Source of the DNA: Caldilineaceae bacterium
GTDB taxonomy: Bacteria; Chloroflexota; Anaerolineae; Caldilineales; Caldilineaceae
Length of the DNA: 64,000 bases
Direction: 5' to 3'
Assembly: GCA_020846635.1 (NCBI GenBank)
Contig: JADLDO010000028.1
Location: forward strand, 930,001 to 994,000
Shown: positions 46,515 through 55,476 of the stretch, piece after piece
Layout of the letters: each line of letters opens with the position of its first letter
Numbering within the stretch: position 1 is the first letter of the stretch
Notes under the pieces: generated by a model
What the model saw: only the letters and a program-made list of their open reading frames with translations
Databases searched by the model: none
What the model was told of the DNA's origin: nothing
Translations under genes and position numbers: made by a program

Positions 46515-48401
46515 ATGCCAACTTATAGGCGATCCGCCCGACTTAGCACTCTCTTTCTGCTTCTGATTGCCTTGTCCCTCGATCCGCTGACGATCACGCA
46601 GCTACATGCCGCCGGCTTGCAGGCTGAGACAACCGCGCCGAACCCGTCGTATGAGCAGCCATCCGAGGTGCTTGATACAGGGTTTGTGATCGATCATAAC
46701 TCCGTAGCGTTGTTTGAACAGATCCCCGACGGCTATGTCACTTCTGCTCGTAATCTGCGGATGCTCTTCTCAGATCGGTCGGTTGGTCAGAACATAAACG
46801 AAGCGCTTGACTGTCTCACGGCATCGAGTTGGGAGCGTGCGCCTGCTTCATGCCGCCGAGACTACTATGACACAAACTGGAACTGGAAGACCTTTACCGC
46901 GGCTGATCGTGCCAATGGCCTTGTTCCTCCCAGAATCCTCTTTGATCCCGACCCGGCCAAATACAATCGCAACAACTGGACTTTTGAATTTAAGGGAGGG
47001 GGGTGGTCGGAGCTTACGCAAGATTTCATTCAGGTGCTTGCCCCTGGCTATATTGACGCAAAGGATGTGCTCTCCTATCAATTCAGCTATCTCAATGTGA
47101 ATTCCGGCAGCGATATAGCCAACCCCACATCAGGCTTCTTCTCCGATAACCCGAATCGCTACGACATTCACGATCTGGAAGCCTACATGGCGCAGTATCC
47201 AACCAAGACATTCATCCTCTGGACGACCAGCCTCGCCAGAGGAATTGGCACCCAAGAGGCAACCGACTTCAACAGCCAGATGCGCCAATATGCAGCGGAG
47301 CATAACAAGATTCTCTTTGATATGGCGGATATTATCTCCCATACCGACCAGGACACACCTTGCTATGACAATCAAAACGATGGTCAAAACTTCCCTGCCA
47401 TTTGTCAGGATTACACTACTGAAGCCGATGGCGGGCACTTGGGTTCGGTTTCTGGTGGAAAAATCCGCATGGCAAAGGCGTTTTGGGTTTTGATGGCGCG
47501 CATTGCCGGTTGGGACGGTGTCAGCAGTGGCGGAGGTGGTGGAGACGATGGTGGCGGTGGAGATGGTGGCGGTGGCGGCGGAACGGCTGAAGATCTGATT
47601 TTTGCGGATGGCTTTGAGAGTGGCAACTTGGAGATGTGGAGCAATCGCTATACGGATCGTAACGATTTAGCCGTTGCCCGCTCTGCGGCTTTGATACAGA
47701 GGAATGGGCTGCGCGCAACCATCGATGATAATGTCGCGCTTTCGGTCGTTGACGAACACCCGATGGGGGAGGCCCGCTACCGCGCTCGTTTCTACTTTGA
47801 TCCGAACAGCATCGCCATGGCTGAGAACGATCTCCATGTTCTCTTCAGTGGCTATAGTGGCACCGAATTGACAAGGCCAGTCATACGGGTGGAGCTTTAC
47901 TACTCTAACAGTACCTATCGACTGCGCGCAGGGCTGTTGAACGATGCTGCGTCGTGGCGCAATAGCGCGCCAATCCGTATCAGTGATGCGCCGCACGTTG
48001 TGGAATTTGACTGGAAAGCATCCACGCAGGCAGGAGCAAATAACGGCTCTCTTGGGTTTTGGATCGATGAGATACAACGGTCGAACCTAACCGGGATCGA
48101 TAATGATACTTATCGCATTGAGCGTGTCCGCTTAGGGCCATTGGCCGATATTGACGATGGTACACGGGGCACATACAACATCGATGCCTTCGAGTCGCGC
48201 AGGCAAAGCTACATCGGGCAAGCCGCCGAGGCGCAGCCGGTTACTATAGAAGATCTGGAGATTGAACCGGCGGAGCTTGAATCGTTTACCGATGAAGACG
48301 AGGTGGCACCACCGGAAGCCGGCCCCTTCGAGTTGCCCTGGGAGGAGGATCCGAGTCAAACGCTAGAGAACCCGCTCTATTTACCGCTGGTAAGCCCTTA
48401 A
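46515..48401 (+). CDS. Secreted SGNH/GDSL-like protein with Gly-rich linker and lectin-like domain
   Basis: 628 residues. Signal peptide to about residue 33 (LHAAG). Residues 70-335 look like an SGNH/GDSL hydrolase-type domain (LRMLFSDRSVGQNINEALDCL is the altered block I; DGGHLGSVSGG is a candidate block V), but the catalytic Ser is uncertain. A Gly/Asp linker (about 336-355) leads to a C-terminal concanavalin/laminin-like domain beginning FADGFESGN. The end is acidic and finishes LYLPLVSP. Extracellular; glycan- or ester-directed activity is inferred. Confidence 0.65.
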   Translation: MPTYRRSARLSTLFLLLIALSLDPLTITQLHAAGLQAETTAPNPSYEQPSEVLDTGFVIDHNSVALFEQIPDGYVTSARNLRMLFSDRSVGQNINEALDCLTASSWERAPASCRRDYYDTNWNWKTFTAADRANGLVPPRILFDPDPAKYNRNNWTFEFKGGGWSELTQDFIQVLAPGYIDAKDVLSYQFSYLNVNSGSDIANPTSGFFSDNPNRYDIHDLEAYMAQYPTKTFILWTTSLARGIGTQEATDFNSQMRQYAAEHNKILFDMADIISHTDQDTPCYDNQNDGQNFPAICQDYTTEADGGHLGSVSGGKIRMAKAFWVLMARIAGWDGVSSGGGGGDDGGGGDGGGGGGTAEDLIFADGFESGNLEMWSNRYTDRNDLAVARSAALIQRNGLRATIDDNVALSVVDEHPMGEARYRARFYFDPNSIAMAENDLHVLFSGYSGTELTRPVIRVELYYSNSTYRLRAGLLNDAASWRNSAPIRISDAPHVVEFDWKASTQAGANNGSLGFWIDEIQRSNLTGIDNDTYRIERVRLGPLADIDDGTRGTYNIDAFESRRQSYIGQAAEAQPVTIEDLEIEPAELESFTDEDEVAPPEAGPFELPWEEDPSQTLENPLYLPLVSP

Positions 48402-48415
48402 GTAACTGATGTGAT

Positions 48416-48570
48416 GTTACGCAGCAAGGCCGCCGGACGGTAAACCATCCGGCTAGAGGAAAACGCCCCTTAAAAGGGGCTTACCGCTTGGCGAGCCGCG
48501 TCTGAAGCCCCCTTCAGGGGGCGTTGTTTGCTAGCCCTGCGGCTTTAGCCCTGGGCGGCCTCGCTGCCCA
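48416..48570. repeat. Dispersed palindromic element, family A, copy 3
   Basis: Longest copy. Head unit 48416-48483 contains GTTACGCAGCAAGGCCGCC and ends in AACGCCCC/GGGGC pairing; tail unit 48505-48570 is the inverse type with GGGGGCGTTGTTTGCTAGCC and GGCTTTAGCC. Same organisation as at 36691-36810, so the element is a two-unit mosaic. Confidence 0.75.
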
Positions 48571-48599
48571 CAACGGGCGCTACAACAATAGTCGCTACT

Positions 48600-48644
48600 C
48601 CCCCATCGTCATAAAGCGTGATCCACGCTTTATGACGATGGGGG
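48600..48644. repeat. Perfect 21-bp inverted repeat with 3-nt loop
   Basis: Arms 48600-48620 and 48624-48644 match base for base around ATC. It lies between the repeat element and the Gfo/Idh gene. No T-run; it could be a transcript terminus, a cruciform, or remnant of a mobile element. Confidence 0.8.
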
Positions 48645-48724
48645 TAAGTAAGGGATAATAGAATCCTTGTTATCCCCGCGCGACCTTGCGCCGCGCTATC
48701 CCATTTGGAGCGGGAGTGCCAGCC

Positions 48725-49789
48725 ATGAATGTGATCCGCGTTGCCTTTGCCGGTGTCGGCTATATGGGGCAGGTGGCCCATCTGCGTAATTATGCCCAGC
48801 GTGAGGATTGCCAGGTTGTCGCCATTGCCGAACCGCGCCCCGAACTGGCGCGCAAGGTGGCAGCAGCGTTTGACATCCCGACCATTTACACCGATCACCG
48901 GCAGCTTATGGATGATCGTAATGTGGATGCCGTAGTCGCCAGCCAGCCCCACCTGCGGAATGGGCATATCGCCATCCCCCTGCTGCACGCGGGCAAATAT
49001 GTCTTTACAGAAAAGCCGATGGCGGGCTCGCTGCAAGAGGCGCAGGCGATCCAGGCGGCGGCTGAGGCGGGTGGCGTGCATTTGATGGTGGGGGTCATGA
49101 AGCGCCATGACCCCTCTGTGCTGGCGGCGCGCGAACTGTTGCAGGCGTTGTACACCAGCGGCGACCTGGGCCGCTTACAGCGCATCCGCGCCCATTGCTT
49201 TGGCGGCGACTGGATACAGAACGCGATCCCACCGATTACCACCAGCGAGGCTGTCCCGGACGATCCCACCTTTGCACCGAGTTATGCCCCCTGGATGGAT
49301 ACTGAGCAGGCCAAGCAGTTTCAGAATTACACCAATATCATGGCCCACACGGTGAACCTCGTGCGCTATCTCTATCCCCACGCCTTGACCGTACAGGCAG
49401 CAGTGGCGCGGCAGGAGCAGCGACTTTTGCACACGGTGCTGATGACCAGCGAGCAAGGCGTCCTGGTCGAGCTGGCGGGCGGCAGCACGCGTTCGCATCG
49501 CTGGGACGAGGAGACACATTTCTATTTTGAACGAGGTTGGGTCAAGCTCTTTACCCCTTCACCCCTCAACCGCCAGGCACGCGGGCGCGTCGAATTCTAT
49601 CACTCAGAGGAGAGCAAGGCAGGCGAGCGTCGCGAGATCATCCCGCCAATCGGTTGGGCCTTTCAGCGCCAAGCCGACCATTTTATCGAGTGCGTACGCG
49701 AGCGCAAGGAACCTGTCAGCAGCGGACGTGACACAATCGAAGATATGCGCTTAATGGAAGACATTTTCCGCAAGATGCTTTTGGTGTAA
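48725..49789 (+). CDS. Gfo/Idh/MocA family oxidoreductase
   Basis: 354 residues from the ATG at 48725 with GGAG upstream; a longer frame begins at a TTG. Rossmann N-terminus VAFAGVGYMGQVAHL, then PHLRNGHIAIPLLHAGKYVFTEKPMAGSL with the family Lys (EKP). The C-terminal half has the usual sheet (HFIECVRERKEPVSSG). It oxidises or reduces sugars or inositols with NAD(P); the substrate is unclear. It has its own upstream region containing palindromes and is followed 4 bp later by the convergent ZIP gene. Confidence 0.88.
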   Translation: MNVIRVAFAGVGYMGQVAHLRNYAQREDCQVVAIAEPRPELARKVAAAFDIPTIYTDHRQLMDDRNVDAVVASQPHLRNGHIAIPLLHAGKYVFTEKPMAGSLQEAQAIQAAAEAGGVHLMVGVMKRHDPSVLAARELLQALYTSGDLGRLQRIRAHCFGGDWIQNAIPPITTSEAVPDDPTFAPSYAPWMDTEQAKQFQNYTNIMAHTVNLVRYLYPHALTVQAAVARQEQRLLHTVLMTSEQGVLVELAGGSTRSHRWDEETHFYFERGWVKLFTPSPLNRQARGRVEFYHSEESKAGERREIIPPIGWAFQRQADHFIECVRERKEPVSSGRDTIEDMRLMEDIFRKMLLV

Positions 49790-49792
49790 TGG

Positions 49793-51040
49793 CTAAAATT
49801 TCACCAAGAAGGCTGTGAAAAACATCACCGCTACCCCCACCACGACCCCGCTGAGATTCACCCAATTCAAGAGGGGCTGCTGGAATCGTTGGCTGTCATG
49901 CATCATCAGCTTGCCTACCTCCCAGATGACCTGTACGATGGCTCCGATGCCCACCGCCAAAAAGATCGTGGCCCAGAGGGGGCTAAAGGCAAAGCCACCG
50001 ATCCACGCTCCCAGGATGGCTGGCGCGCCGGCCAGAAGCGCCAAAAGTACAAAGTGCGAGAAACGGGGCTGTTCACGAACCAGCGGCGCGGCAATGCCGA
50101 CGCCCTCTGTGATATTGTGTAGCGTAAAACCAAGAACAAGAAACGTGCCAAGCGCCGCTTCGCCCAGCGCATACGCCGCGCCAATCGCCAGGCCCTCACC
50201 GAGGTTATGGAGCCCAATCCCCAGCGCAATCAGATAGGAGACTTGCAGCGGTGTCCGTGTAACCCGTTTGTCACGCGCGCCAACAGCCAGCAGCACCCCC
50301 AGGGTCAGCAGCGCAACCAACAAGACCAGGGGCGCGCCTTGCCAAAAGACAGGGAGTTCGGCGGCAAATTCGAGCGCGTCAAGCCAGGTGCCAATGGCAA
50401 GATAGGTAAGCAGCCCAATCGTCAGCGCCAGAACAAAATTCATCGCTTGCCGTCCCATGCGGCGCATCACCGGATACCAGAGCAGCCCCAACAGAATCGG
50501 CACAATCCCAACATAGAAGCCCACAAGCCCAAAATGCCAAAAGAGATTCTGCGACAGCGCGGGTGTCTCGACCGCGGCGGCAATTTCCCCATCAAAGGTG
50601 ACGCCAAGTGACGTAATCAGGCGCACGACGTGCGTTTCATCCGGCACCCACGGGTAGGGGATCGTGAAGGTCGCTCGACCAAAGCGTGGAATCGTGTTGG
50701 AGGGATCGGCGCTGTATTCCCAATAGGCATCGTCTACCTGTACTTGGGGAATCGTGACCTCTTGCGGGCCATCGTTGACGACCATCACCTGGATGACCCC
50801 AGGCTCCGGCAGCGTAATGCGCTCAATCGTAATCCTCTCCAGCGGTGGCCCCGCAAGCTCGGTCAAGCCACCCCCCGTTCGCACGAAGTAGGCGAGAACA
50901 GCCCCTAAGAGAAGCAGCGGCACCAAGACCCAGATCCAAAGGCTTCCAGGCAGCCGTCTTGTGCTTGTCGTGGGTGGAGCCGTAGGTGGGACAGTGGGCG
51001 GGGTAGTGGGCGAGGCCACTGGTTCTTTTGTCGTATCCAT
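49793..51040 (-). CDS. ZIP family metal transporter with extra N-terminal extracellular domain
   Basis: 415 residues from the ATG at 51040, with AGGAAGG upstream. A Pro/Thr-rich start and a membrane helix (about 35-55) precede an outside domain (about 70-160; beta-rich, ITLPEPGVIQVMVVND) not found in ordinary ZIPs. Then come about eight helices with the metal-site motifs HNLGEGLAIG and HNITEGVGIAAP. It would import Zn, Fe or Mn. It lies just downstream of a multicopper oxidase gene (31 bp), suggesting coupled metal oxidation and transport. Confidence 0.85.
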   Translation of the reverse strand: MDTTKEPVASPTTPPTVPPTAPPTTSTRRLPGSLWIWVLVPLLLLGAVLAYFVRTGGGLTELAGPPLERITIERITLPEPGVIQVMVVNDGPQEVTIPQVQVDDAYWEYSADPSNTIPRFGRATFTIPYPWVPDETHVVRLITSLGVTFDGEIAAAVETPALSQNLFWHFGLVGFYVGIVPILLGLLWYPVMRRMGRQAMNFVLALTIGLLTYLAIGTWLDALEFAAELPVFWQGAPLVLLVALLTLGVLLAVGARDKRVTRTPLQVSYLIALGIGLHNLGEGLAIGAAYALGEAALGTFLVLGFTLHNITEGVGIAAPLVREQPRFSHFVLLALLAGAPAILGAWIGGFAFSPLWATIFLAVGIGAIVQVIWEVGKLMMHDSQRFQQPLLNWVNLSGVVVGVAVMFFTAFLVKF

Positions 51041-51071
51041 TGGATACCTTCCTTTCTCGCAACCTGGCAAG

Positions 51072-52211
51072 CTATGCGTTGCCGACAGTGCTACCCTTCA
51101 AAGATTTCTCATCCCAACTCGCATCCAACCCCACCGCGTTCAGCGCCGCGGGAAAATCGTCAGCCTCCACCACATTAAACATGCCCATCCAGCCCAGCTC
51201 GACGAACTCAGTCTGATGGGCATGGAACATATAATGACCGGGCCAGCGGTAGCGAAACTCCAAAATGCCGCGCTGCGCCTGGCACTGCATGATCGTATCG
51301 ACGGTGCGTAATGTCGGTTCGAGCGTTGTGCCGTGGTCATAGTAATCAAAGAAAGTGGCGTGTAAATGCATGGAGTTGACCGGGTCGAACTCAGTAATGT
51401 TGATCAGATAGAGGCGAACCAACTCATCCGTGATCAGCGGAATCGGGCGCTTGGCATATTCATGACCCACCGTGTTCACGGCATAGATTTCGTTCTCATT
51501 GTCAAAATTGGTATCAAAGGCGTTCATCACCATGACGAACTCGCGCGCCGGTGGGCGGCCCTCCTTTGGGTCGATGATAAACGCGCCATAAAGACCTTTG
51601 TGGATATGGCGTTTGAGGGGTACGGCGTGGCAGTGATAGAGGTGACAGCCGAAAGGCTCGGCGTCAAACTCATAGGTAAAGGTCGAGCCGACAGCGATCT
51701 CCCCTGGCCCTACATTGGGGATCCCATCCATCTCTGCCATGTGAAAGCCATGAAAATGGAGCGTATGCGGGTGGCTTCCGGCGTTGACAAAGTGAATACG
51801 GATACGGTCGCCTTCGGTACAGCGCAGCGTTGGCCCCGGCACGCGACCGTTGTAGGTCCACGCGGGAAAGCTGATGCCGGGTGCAATCATGATCTCCCGG
51901 TCAAAAGCCAAAATTTCATACTCACGCAGCGTCTGCCCGCTTGGCAACTGGCTTACCTTGCCATAATCCCAATCGACCAGGAGTTGCAGCGGGTCAAAGC
52001 CGTTTGCTTCGTGGTCAACAGTGCCCACCAGCAACGAATTGCCATGCGCGTCTGCGCCATGCGCCGCGCTGTGTCCGCCCGCGGGTGGCTCGGCTTGGCT
52101 GCTGGCATTGCCTTCGAGCATCGCCGCACCGATGATCCCGGCTATGCTGCCGATACTCGCTTGAAGTAGCTTGCGCCGTCCCCACAATTGGCGCAATTGA
52201 TCGTGTACCAT
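51072..52211 (-). CDS. Two-domain multicopper oxidase, Tat-type export
   Basis: 379 residues from the ATG at 52211 (AAAGGAG upstream). N-terminal GRRKLLQASIGSIAGIIGAA is a twin-arginine-type signal. Four HXH motifs are present: HTLHFHGFH and HLYHCH in domain 1, MHLHATF and FHAHQTEF in domain 2, enough for a trinuclear centre. The type 1 site is in domain 1 (HCHAVPLKRHIHKG). This differs from nitrite reductase, which lacks the full trinuclear set. Likely function: extracellular ferroxidase or manganese/copper oxidase. It is upstream of the ZIP gene. Confidence 0.88.
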   Translation of the reverse strand: MVHDQLRQLWGRRKLLQASIGSIAGIIGAAMLEGNASSQAEPPAGGHSAAHGADAHGNSLLVGTVDHEANGFDPLQLLVDWDYGKVSQLPSGQTLREYEILAFDREIMIAPGISFPAWTYNGRVPGPTLRCTEGDRIRIHFVNAGSHPHTLHFHGFHMAEMDGIPNVGPGEIAVGSTFTYEFDAEPFGCHLYHCHAVPLKRHIHKGLYGAFIIDPKEGRPPAREFVMVMNAFDTNFDNENEIYAVNTVGHEYAKRPIPLITDELVRLYLINITEFDPVNSMHLHATFFDYYDHGTTLEPTLRTVDTIMQCQAQRGILEFRYRWPGHYMFHAHQTEFVELGWMGMFNVVEADDFPAALNAVGLDASWDEKSLKGSTVGNA

Positions 52212-52482
52212 GCGCTCTCCTTTGTTGGAGTGATAAAACAAAAAGTATTTCTGATGCTAAGATGATGCACACGGCGTTTGCTCACCAGAGGAAATTCCTC
52301 TCGACAGCATGCAAGCTAGATGGATAGGCAAGGAGGGGAGGGATAGCAGCTACCTATGGAGAGCATAGGCCAAGAAACGCTCTGTTTACTTTCCCATAGA
52401 AAAAATAAACGTTCCTTATGGCTATAAATACATTTAGCTGTGGCTAATAATAAAAGATGGCTATGCTAAAGTCAAGTGGGAT

Positions 52483-53733
52483 TTAAGGGGTCGAATTCTC
52501 AATGTCCCACAGCAGCATGATGCCGATGACGAGCAGTGCTGCGGCAACCAGTGAAGGGAGGGTGAAACTTTGCGTCATCTGGGCAAGCCGCCCAGCCACC
52601 GCCGGGCCTAATAATTGTCCAAGACCAAAAAAGGCCGTAATCCATCCCATCGCCCGGTCGGAGTGGCCCACCGCAGTCTGGCGTGCCGCGCTCAGTCCAA
52701 GCGCCGTAATCCCCATAAAAGTACCGCCCAGGAACGCACCTCCGAGCAGCAGCGCGGGTTCGCTTGAACCGCTGCCCGCCAGCAGCACACCCACCGCCTG
52801 CACCCCATAGGCAAAGCGCAGGGCAGCAAAGATACCGAAGCGCTGCGCCACACGCTGCCAAAAGAAAACAGAGGGTGCAGCAGCAAGGCCCACGATGAGC
52901 CAGGTCAACGGTTCAAGCAATGGCGCATCACCGAGGCGGCGCGCCATTGCCACGATAAAGGTTGCGGTCACAACATAGCCAAAGCCGAAAAGCCCATAGG
53001 CAACGCTCAAGCGGCTGAAGCGCCTGCTAAAGAGCCCACGCGTAGGCTCCTGGTCATGGGGAGCCGTGGCGACTTGCCTTGAATTCACATCACGCTGGAC
53101 GGGAAGACGGCGAAGGATCATCCACGAAGCAACAAGCAGGCAAGCGGATGTAAGCCCTAGCGCGCCCCAGCGTCCAAAGAGCGAAAGACCGGCGCTGCGC
53201 GCCCCTTCGATAATCAGAACCGACGCAATCATGCCCAAGCCCACCCCGGCAAAATGGAGCGCGCCGAATTGAGGCCGCGCATAGGCTGTCAAAGACTCGA
53301 TCACAACCGCAGTGCCCAAGATCAAACACAAGGCGCTTGCCACACCCGCCAAGAAGCGGATGGCGAGCCATGCCGCAAAAGAGGTAACAGCCGCCCCCGC
53401 TGAGATGGAAAGCACGATCAGCACCATACCCATCAGCAGCCAAAAGCGCCGCCCCGGTCGCTGTGCCAGGACGGAGGCGATGAGCGCACCCACCATATAG
53501 CCGGTGAAGTTTGCGCTGGCAACATCGCCCGCCTGCTGCACGCTCCAGCCGAGCGTTTCCTGCATAAAGGGGAGCAGCGGCGTATAGGCAAAGCGCCCAA
53601 TGCCCAGCGCCACCGCCAGCAGCGTGCCTGCCACGGCCACGGCTGCCGCTTGGGGCAAGCGGGGTGGGGACGCTGCGTCCGTTGGACGATCCAGATGATC
53701 CCGATCTGCACTGTGAAGCCGCGGAAGTGTCAC
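52483..53733 (-). CDS. MFS transporter, YbfB/YjiJ family
   Basis: 416 residues from a GTG; 12 hydrophobic segments. LALGIGRFAYTPLLPFMQE is the YbfB/YjiJ signature of helix 1, with ASANFTGYMVGALIAS and the loop AQRPGRR between helices 2 and 3. Substrate unknown; probably a small-molecule exporter. A 271-bp gap to the oxidase gene holds nothing I could assign. Three direct repeats lie 30-70 bp upstream of its start, in the region shared with the divergent aminotransferase gene. Confidence 0.88.
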   Translation of the reverse strand: MTLPRLHSADRDHLDRPTDAASPPRLPQAAAVAVAGTLLAVALGIGRFAYTPLLPFMQETLGWSVQQAGDVASANFTGYMVGALIASVLAQRPGRRFWLLMGMVLIVLSISAGAAVTSFAAWLAIRFLAGVASALCLILGTAVVIESLTAYARPQFGALHFAGVGLGMIASVLIIEGARSAGLSLFGRWGALGLTSACLLVASWMILRRLPVQRDVNSRQVATAPHDQEPTRGLFSRRFSRLSVAYGLFGFGYVVTATFIVAMARRLGDAPLLEPLTWLIVGLAAAPSVFFWQRVAQRFGIFAALRFAYGVQAVGVLLAGSGSSEPALLLGGAFLGGTFMGITALGLSAARQTAVGHSDRAMGWITAFFGLGQLLGPAVAGRLAQMTQSFTLPSLVAAALLVIGIMLLWDIENSTP

Positions 53734-53764
53734 GCCATCGCCCGCTTTCGTCGTATTGGGACAC

Positions 53765-53802
53765 GATTTAGGTCATGATTTAGGTCACAATATATTAGGT
53801 CA
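53765..53802. promoter_or_regulatory. Three direct repeats TTAGGTCA (candidate operator)
   Basis: Units at 53765-53775, 53777-53787 and 53792-53802 (GATTTAGGTCA twice, then ATATTAGGTCA), spaced 12 and 15 bp, between the divergent MFS and aminotransferase genes. Confidence 0.45.
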
Positions 53803-53841
53803 CGGTTGCTCGAAAATTGACTATACTGCTTTCGTGTTCAT

Positions 53842-53870
53842 TTCCATAGTTGCCACCTCGTTTGTATAAT
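53842..53870 (+). promoter_or_regulatory. Candidate promoter for the aminotransferase
   Basis: TATAAT at 53865-53870 with a weak -35 TTCCAT 17 bp upstream. Confidence 0.35.
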
Positions 53871-53931
53871 ATTTGTTGCTTCCCCTCACCCCCTTATGGT
53901 TCGTTGTCTACAGCTAAATATTGGAGGGTTT

Positions 53932-55125
53932 ATGGTTGAGCCTGTCTCCACACGCAGCCTTGCGATCTTCAACACAATGGCTCCGTTCTTCCGCTTCGTT
54001 TCCGATTCCGTCTGGACGCGGCGTTCTGGCGATCCATCGATCTGTGATTTTGTCTTTGGCAACCCCCATGAGATGCCGCTTGCTGGATTTACGGCGGCAC
54101 TGCAACGCTGGACTGTCCCCCAAAACCAGGAGTGGCACGCATACAAGCTCAACGAGGAAAGCGCCCAACGGGTGATTGCCACGGCGCTGCATGAGCAACG
54201 AGGGGTTGCCTATGCGTTGGAAGATATTTTTTTGACCAATGGGGCTTTTGCGGCGCTGACCGTTACCTTAAATGCCATTGTGAACCCTGGTGATGAGGTC
54301 ATTTTTATCTCGCCACCCTGGTTTTTCTACGAGGCGTTGATTGTCGGGGCGGGGGGGCAACCTGTACGGGTCAAGGTCGAACCAGAGACTTTTGACTTGG
54401 ACATTGCCGCGATTCGCTCTGCTATCACACCGCAGACGCGCGCCATCATCGTCAATTCGCCCCACAACCCAACAGGCAAAATCTACTCACCGCAGACATT
54501 GACTGCGCTTGCCGGCGTCTTGACGGAAGCGAGCAATGCCAATGGGCGACCGATTTATCTGCTTTCGGACGAAGCTTATTGCCGCATCATTTTCGATGGG
54601 CGCAGCTATCCCAGCCCGACAACCTTCTATCCAAACTCATTCTTGATCTATACCTATGGCAAGATTTTGCTAACCCCCGGCGAGCGGCTGGGCTACATTG
54701 CCCTTTCACCGGAGATGGCAGACCGCGAGGCACTGCGCCTTGCCCTCTTTGTCACACAGTTTGCAACCGGCTATGCCTTCCCCAATGCTGTGCTGCAACA
54801 TGCCATAGGCGACCTTGATAAGCTTTCCATCGACATCGCCCATCTGCAAGAAAAGCGCGACTGGATGGTCAGCGCGCTGCGTGAGATGGGGTACAGCGTA
54901 CATACACCGGAAGGCACTTTTTACTTGCTGGTGAAATCGCCGATCTCCGACGACAGCGCCTTTGCCGATCTGCTGGCTGAGTATGACATTCTTTGCTTGC
55001 CAGGCTACGTGGCAGAGATGCCCGGCTATTTCCGGCTGTCGCTCACGGCGAATGATGAGATGATCCAGCGCGCGCTGCCCGGCTTTGCGGCTGCCCTAGA
55101 GCGCGCCCGTACACGGGTCATGTAG
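53932..55125 (+). CDS. PLP-dependent aminotransferase class I/II
   Basis: 397 residues from the ATG at 53932 (GGAGG upstream). Fold type I marks: NSPHNPTGK, SDEAYCRIIFDG (PLP Asp), IYTYGKILLTPGERLGY with the Schiff-base Lys244, and LPGYVAEMPGYFRLSLT with the terminal Arg that binds the substrate carboxylate. Family members transaminate aspartate, aromatic or other amino acids; the acceptor cannot be assigned. It has no partner genes and diverges from the MFS transporter, which could export its product. Confidence 0.9.
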   Translation: MVEPVSTRSLAIFNTMAPFFRFVSDSVWTRRSGDPSICDFVFGNPHEMPLAGFTAALQRWTVPQNQEWHAYKLNEESAQRVIATALHEQRGVAYALEDIFLTNGAFAALTVTLNAIVNPGDEVIFISPPWFFYEALIVGAGGQPVRVKVEPETFDLDIAAIRSAITPQTRAIIVNSPHNPTGKIYSPQTLTALAGVLTEASNANGRPIYLLSDEAYCRIIFDGRSYPSPTTFYPNSFLIYTYGKILLTPGERLGYIALSPEMADREALRLALFVTQFATGYAFPNAVLQHAIGDLDKLSIDIAHLQEKRDWMVSALREMGYSVHTPEGTFYLLVKSPISDDSAFADLLAEYDILCLPGYVAEMPGYFRLSLTANDEMIQRALPGFAAALERARTRVM

Positions 55126-55170
55126 CCATGAGGGAGAAGTCGATAGCGTCAGCGCAGATGTTTGCGATCT

Positions 55171-55476
55171 CTAGGAGATTAGGTTGACATCCAGTCCGAC
55201 CAGTACGCGTTCCTTGTTGGAAAGATCGCCGATAATCTTACGTACGGGTTGCGGTAGTTTACGCACCAGTGTGGGTATGGCGAGGATTTCATGCTCGCGC
55301 GCCAAACGAGGATTTTCGAGCAGATCAATCACCTCCAGCCGATACTGTCCAGGCAAATATTCGTCACAAATACGCTTGAGATTCGCCAAAGCAGTCAGGC
55401 ATTTTGGCGTCTGACCCGCCACATACAGCCGAAGTTCCCATATCTGGTTACCTGATTCATCTGCTTGGTCTATCAT
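55171..55476 (-). CDS. kaiB: KaiB-like protein
   Basis: 101 residues, about the usual KaiB length. The thioredoxin-like motif is [21 protein letters not shown], then [31 protein letters not shown], the KaiB signature. In cyanobacteria KaiB binds KaiC to time its phosphorylation cycle. It overlaps the kaiC stop by 4 bp (ATGA), so the proteins are made together. It is the last gene of the kinase-kaiC-kaiB operon. Whether it changes fold like cyanobacterial KaiB cannot be told here. Confidence 0.93.
   Translation of the reverse strand: MIDQADESGNQIWELRLYVAGQTPKCLTALANLKRICDEYLPGQYRLEVIDLLENPRLAREHEILAIPTLVRKLPQPVRKIIGDLSNKERVLVGLDVNLIS

Noticed and set aside
51072..52211. Copper nitrite reductase assignment
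   Set aside because: Four HXH motifs indicate a trinuclear copper centre, which nitrite reductases do not have.
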